Position numbers and translations under genes: made by a program. A model generated the notes under the pieces. That model did no database searches, had not been told where the DNA came from, and saw only the letters and a list, made by a program, of their open reading frames with translations. Positions 49,653 through 50,856 of a DNA stretch of 50,856 bases are shown here, piece by piece (the first letter of the stretch is position 1; each line of letters starts with the position of its first letter). This DNA comes from a virus. The stretch is from the IMG/VR virus record IMGVR_UViG_3300028806_000015, positions 1 through 50,856 of that record; one strand, written 5' to 3'.

Positions 49653-50856
49653 ATGACTACACGTCTTGATCGATATGGAATGCCATCTTATGAAGATCCT
49701 GAAGGCATGGAATTGCCTCCAGAGTTTAGACATGTACGTCAACCCGTCATGCGAGTTAGGCGATCTCCTCCTACTAGAGATGTGTGGGATATGGGTCATA
49801 GAGAAATCTATGGCAATCCATGGGATGTCTATGAACCCAACGAAAGTCCGTATTTTTCTAATATAAATCCTTTCACATATTGGGTTCCTCCTTCAGGCGA
49901 AGCACCGCCAGGAAGAAGATTATTTGGGCACGGTGTTCCTGCAGCCCTCCCAGTTCCTCCTTCAGGCGAAGCACCGCCAGTATTTGGCATGTTAACGTCC
50001 CTACCTGCGGCAGCCGCCATGGCAAGAGAGTCACATGCTTCTGGGGCTCATCCTAGACGAGAAGATCCGTATTCTTTGGTTTATGGGGAACCTCTTCGTC
50101 GCGTCTTAACTGGCCAGGTTCCTCGTTTGGATGTGGAAGGACATCCTGCTTTTGAAGAAGAACATGTTAGTCCAAGACGAGGTGCTTCTCCCCTCCCTCC
50201 TACAGTTCTTCGCACTTCAGGTGAAGCAGCACCAGGAAGAAGATTATTTGGGCCAGGCGAAGCACCGCCAGGAAGAAGATTATTTGGGCCAGGCGAAGCA
50301 CCGCCAGGAAGAAGATTATTTGGGCACGGTGTTCCTGCAGCCCTCCCAGTTCCTCCTTCAGTCGAAGCACCGCCAGGAAGAAGATTATTTGGGCCAGGCG
50401 AAGCACCGCCAGGAAGAAGATTATTTGGGCCAGGCGAAGCACCGCCAGGAAGAAGATTATTTGGGCACGGTGTTCCTGCAGCCCTACCTGCGGGAGCTAC
50501 AGGATCGTCTGCGGCCCCTGCTGCTGAAATGGGCGAAAGGGGAATACATCAGGCATTAGATCCGTTATTAGATCTGGAACTAATCAGACAAATCGAACTT
50601 ATAGGTGGAGCAGAAGGAATAAGAAGACACGAGCAGGAACTACGTGTGCATGGTATGACGGATGAACAATTCCAAGAAATGCTGAGAGTTGCAAATGCGC
50701 TAGAACCTAGACGTAGGGCAAGAGGAGGTCCCATCAATATGAAAAAACAGGCAAAAAGATTGCAAAGTTTAGGGCGCCATGGAGATACAATCCTGGCTCA
50801 TATCAATCCTATTGAAGCTATGATGTTGAAGAGAATGGGTGGAAGTGGAACTATTA
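49653..50856 (+). CDS. Junction-spanning virion protein, N-terminal part
   Basis: The frame opens at an ATG (49653) and stays open to the end of the window; across the circle join it continues to the stop at 1576, about 878 residues in all. These 401 codons include 39 that are repeated at the window start. The part has an Arg/Pro-rich start (RHVRQPVMRVRRSPP), then repeats of GEAPPGRRLFGP, then a helical stretch (LDLELIRQIELIGGAEGIRR) before ARGGPINMKKQAKRLQ. Because of the join, neither half alone shows the whole gene. Likely an internal or tail-tip protein. Confidence 0.75.
   Translation, partial: MTTRLDRYGMPSYEDPEGMELPPEFRHVRQPVMRVRRSPPTRDVWDMGHREIYGNPWDVYEPNESPYFSNINPFTYWVPPSGEAPPGRRLFGHGVPAALPVPPSGEAPPVFGMLTSLPAAAAMARESHASGAHPRREDPYSLVYGEPLRRVLTGQVPRLDVEGHPAFEEEHVSPRRGASPLPPTVLRTSGEAAPGRRLFGPGEAPPGRRLFGPGEAPPGRRLFGHGVPAALPVPPSVEAPPGRRLFGPGEAPPGRRLFGPGEAPPGRRLFGHGVPAALPAGATGSSAAPAAEMGERGIHQALDPLLDLELIRQIELIGGAEGIRRHEQELRVHGMTDEQFQEMLRVANALEPRRRARGGPINMKKQAKRLQSLGRHGDTILAHINPIEAMMLKRMGGSGTI
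49896..50467. repeat. 36-base tandem repeats coding GEAPPGRRLFGP
   Basis: The unit GGCGAAGCACCGCCAGGAAG plus AAGATTATTTGGG and CCA occurs at 49896, 50220, 50256, 50292, 50361, 50397 and 50433, with a partial copy at 49965. From 50220 they form two blocks of three units, separated by a spacer coding HGVPAALPVPPS. Near-identity of the units points to recent expansion; an assembler may have collapsed or mis-counted them. Confidence 0.9.
50714..50856. repeat. Terminal redundancy, right copy
   Basis: Matches positions 1-143 with one difference at 50730. The final 126 bases are exact. Indicates the ends overlap and the genome closes into a circle. Confidence 0.9.

Noticed and set aside
49666-49866. 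66-codon plus frame at the start of the junction gene
   Set aside because: It is out of frame with the 49653 gene and lacks a RBS; the 49653 frame continues for over a kilobase.
50131-50559. 142-codon plus frame in the 36-base repeat region
   Set aside because: It is an alternate frame of the repeats (KHRQEEDYLG). The long frame from 49653 runs through the circle join and carries the known domains, so this is a shadow.
1-50856. Reassigned stop codons
   Set aside because: Conserved genes (terminase, portal, capsid, ruvC, ssb, primase) are full length with TAA, TAG or TGA at expected ends and no internal stops, so the standard bacterial code fits.

Overview
The window is an essentially complete tailed-phage genome of about 50.7 kb, AT-rich, assembled as a circle: the first 143 bases recur as the last 143 with one mismatch, and one long gene runs across the join (49653 to the end, then 1 to 1576). 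The morphogenesis genes follow the order of P22-like podoviruses of Gram-negative bacteria: large terminase, portal, scaffold-like protein, HK97-fold major capsid protein, gp4-like adaptors, a gp10-like tail hub protein, then large Gly/Gln-rich and coiled-coil proteins resembling ejection (internal virion) proteins. A Sec-type lipoprotein and several signal-peptide proteins also point to a Gram-negative host. No species can be named from the sequence.

Layout. (a) 1-5599, plus strand: end of the junction gene and three candidate ejection proteins. (b) 5591-9272, minus strand: an accessory operon with a lipoprotein, three proteins with signal peptides, small unknowns and a possible ribbon-helix-helix regulator. 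(c) 9442-13095, plus: a primase-helicase whose linker is packed with GTTAC/GTAAC pentamers, then two proteins with a release-factor-like motif. (d) 13408-18003, minus: RecT-like annealase, YqaJ-like exonuclease, two small membrane proteins and small unknowns, with an AAACCGAT repeat cluster near 17.6 kb. (e) 18159-24307, plus: SSB, a possible small terminase subunit, many small genes, tRNA-Gln, an odd tRNA-like element and large terminase. (f) 24691-25522, minus: RuvC and an RNA polymerase alpha-CTD-like protein, facing (e) across a bank of hairpins. (g) 25669-33182, plus: portal, His-rich protein, an alpha-CTD-like/GroES fusion, scaffold candidate and a structural protein. (h) 33179-33526, minus: a KGG-repeat protein with an apparent frameshift. 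(i) 33695-33865: a multi-hairpin RNA candidate. (j) 33897-50856, plus: decoration-like protein, capsid, adaptors, six paralogous fibre-like proteins, tail hub and internal proteins.

The gene set would give DNA replication (primase-helicase, SSB), recombination and resolution (exonuclease, annealase, RuvC), packaging, and a short-tailed virion with an unusually large set of fibres. No integrase, repressor or endolysin was recognised. The most unusual items are the GroES domain fused to an alpha-CTD-like HhH domain, the pentamer array inside the primase gene, the structured RNA before the capsid block, and the paired release-factor-like proteins without a GGQ motif.
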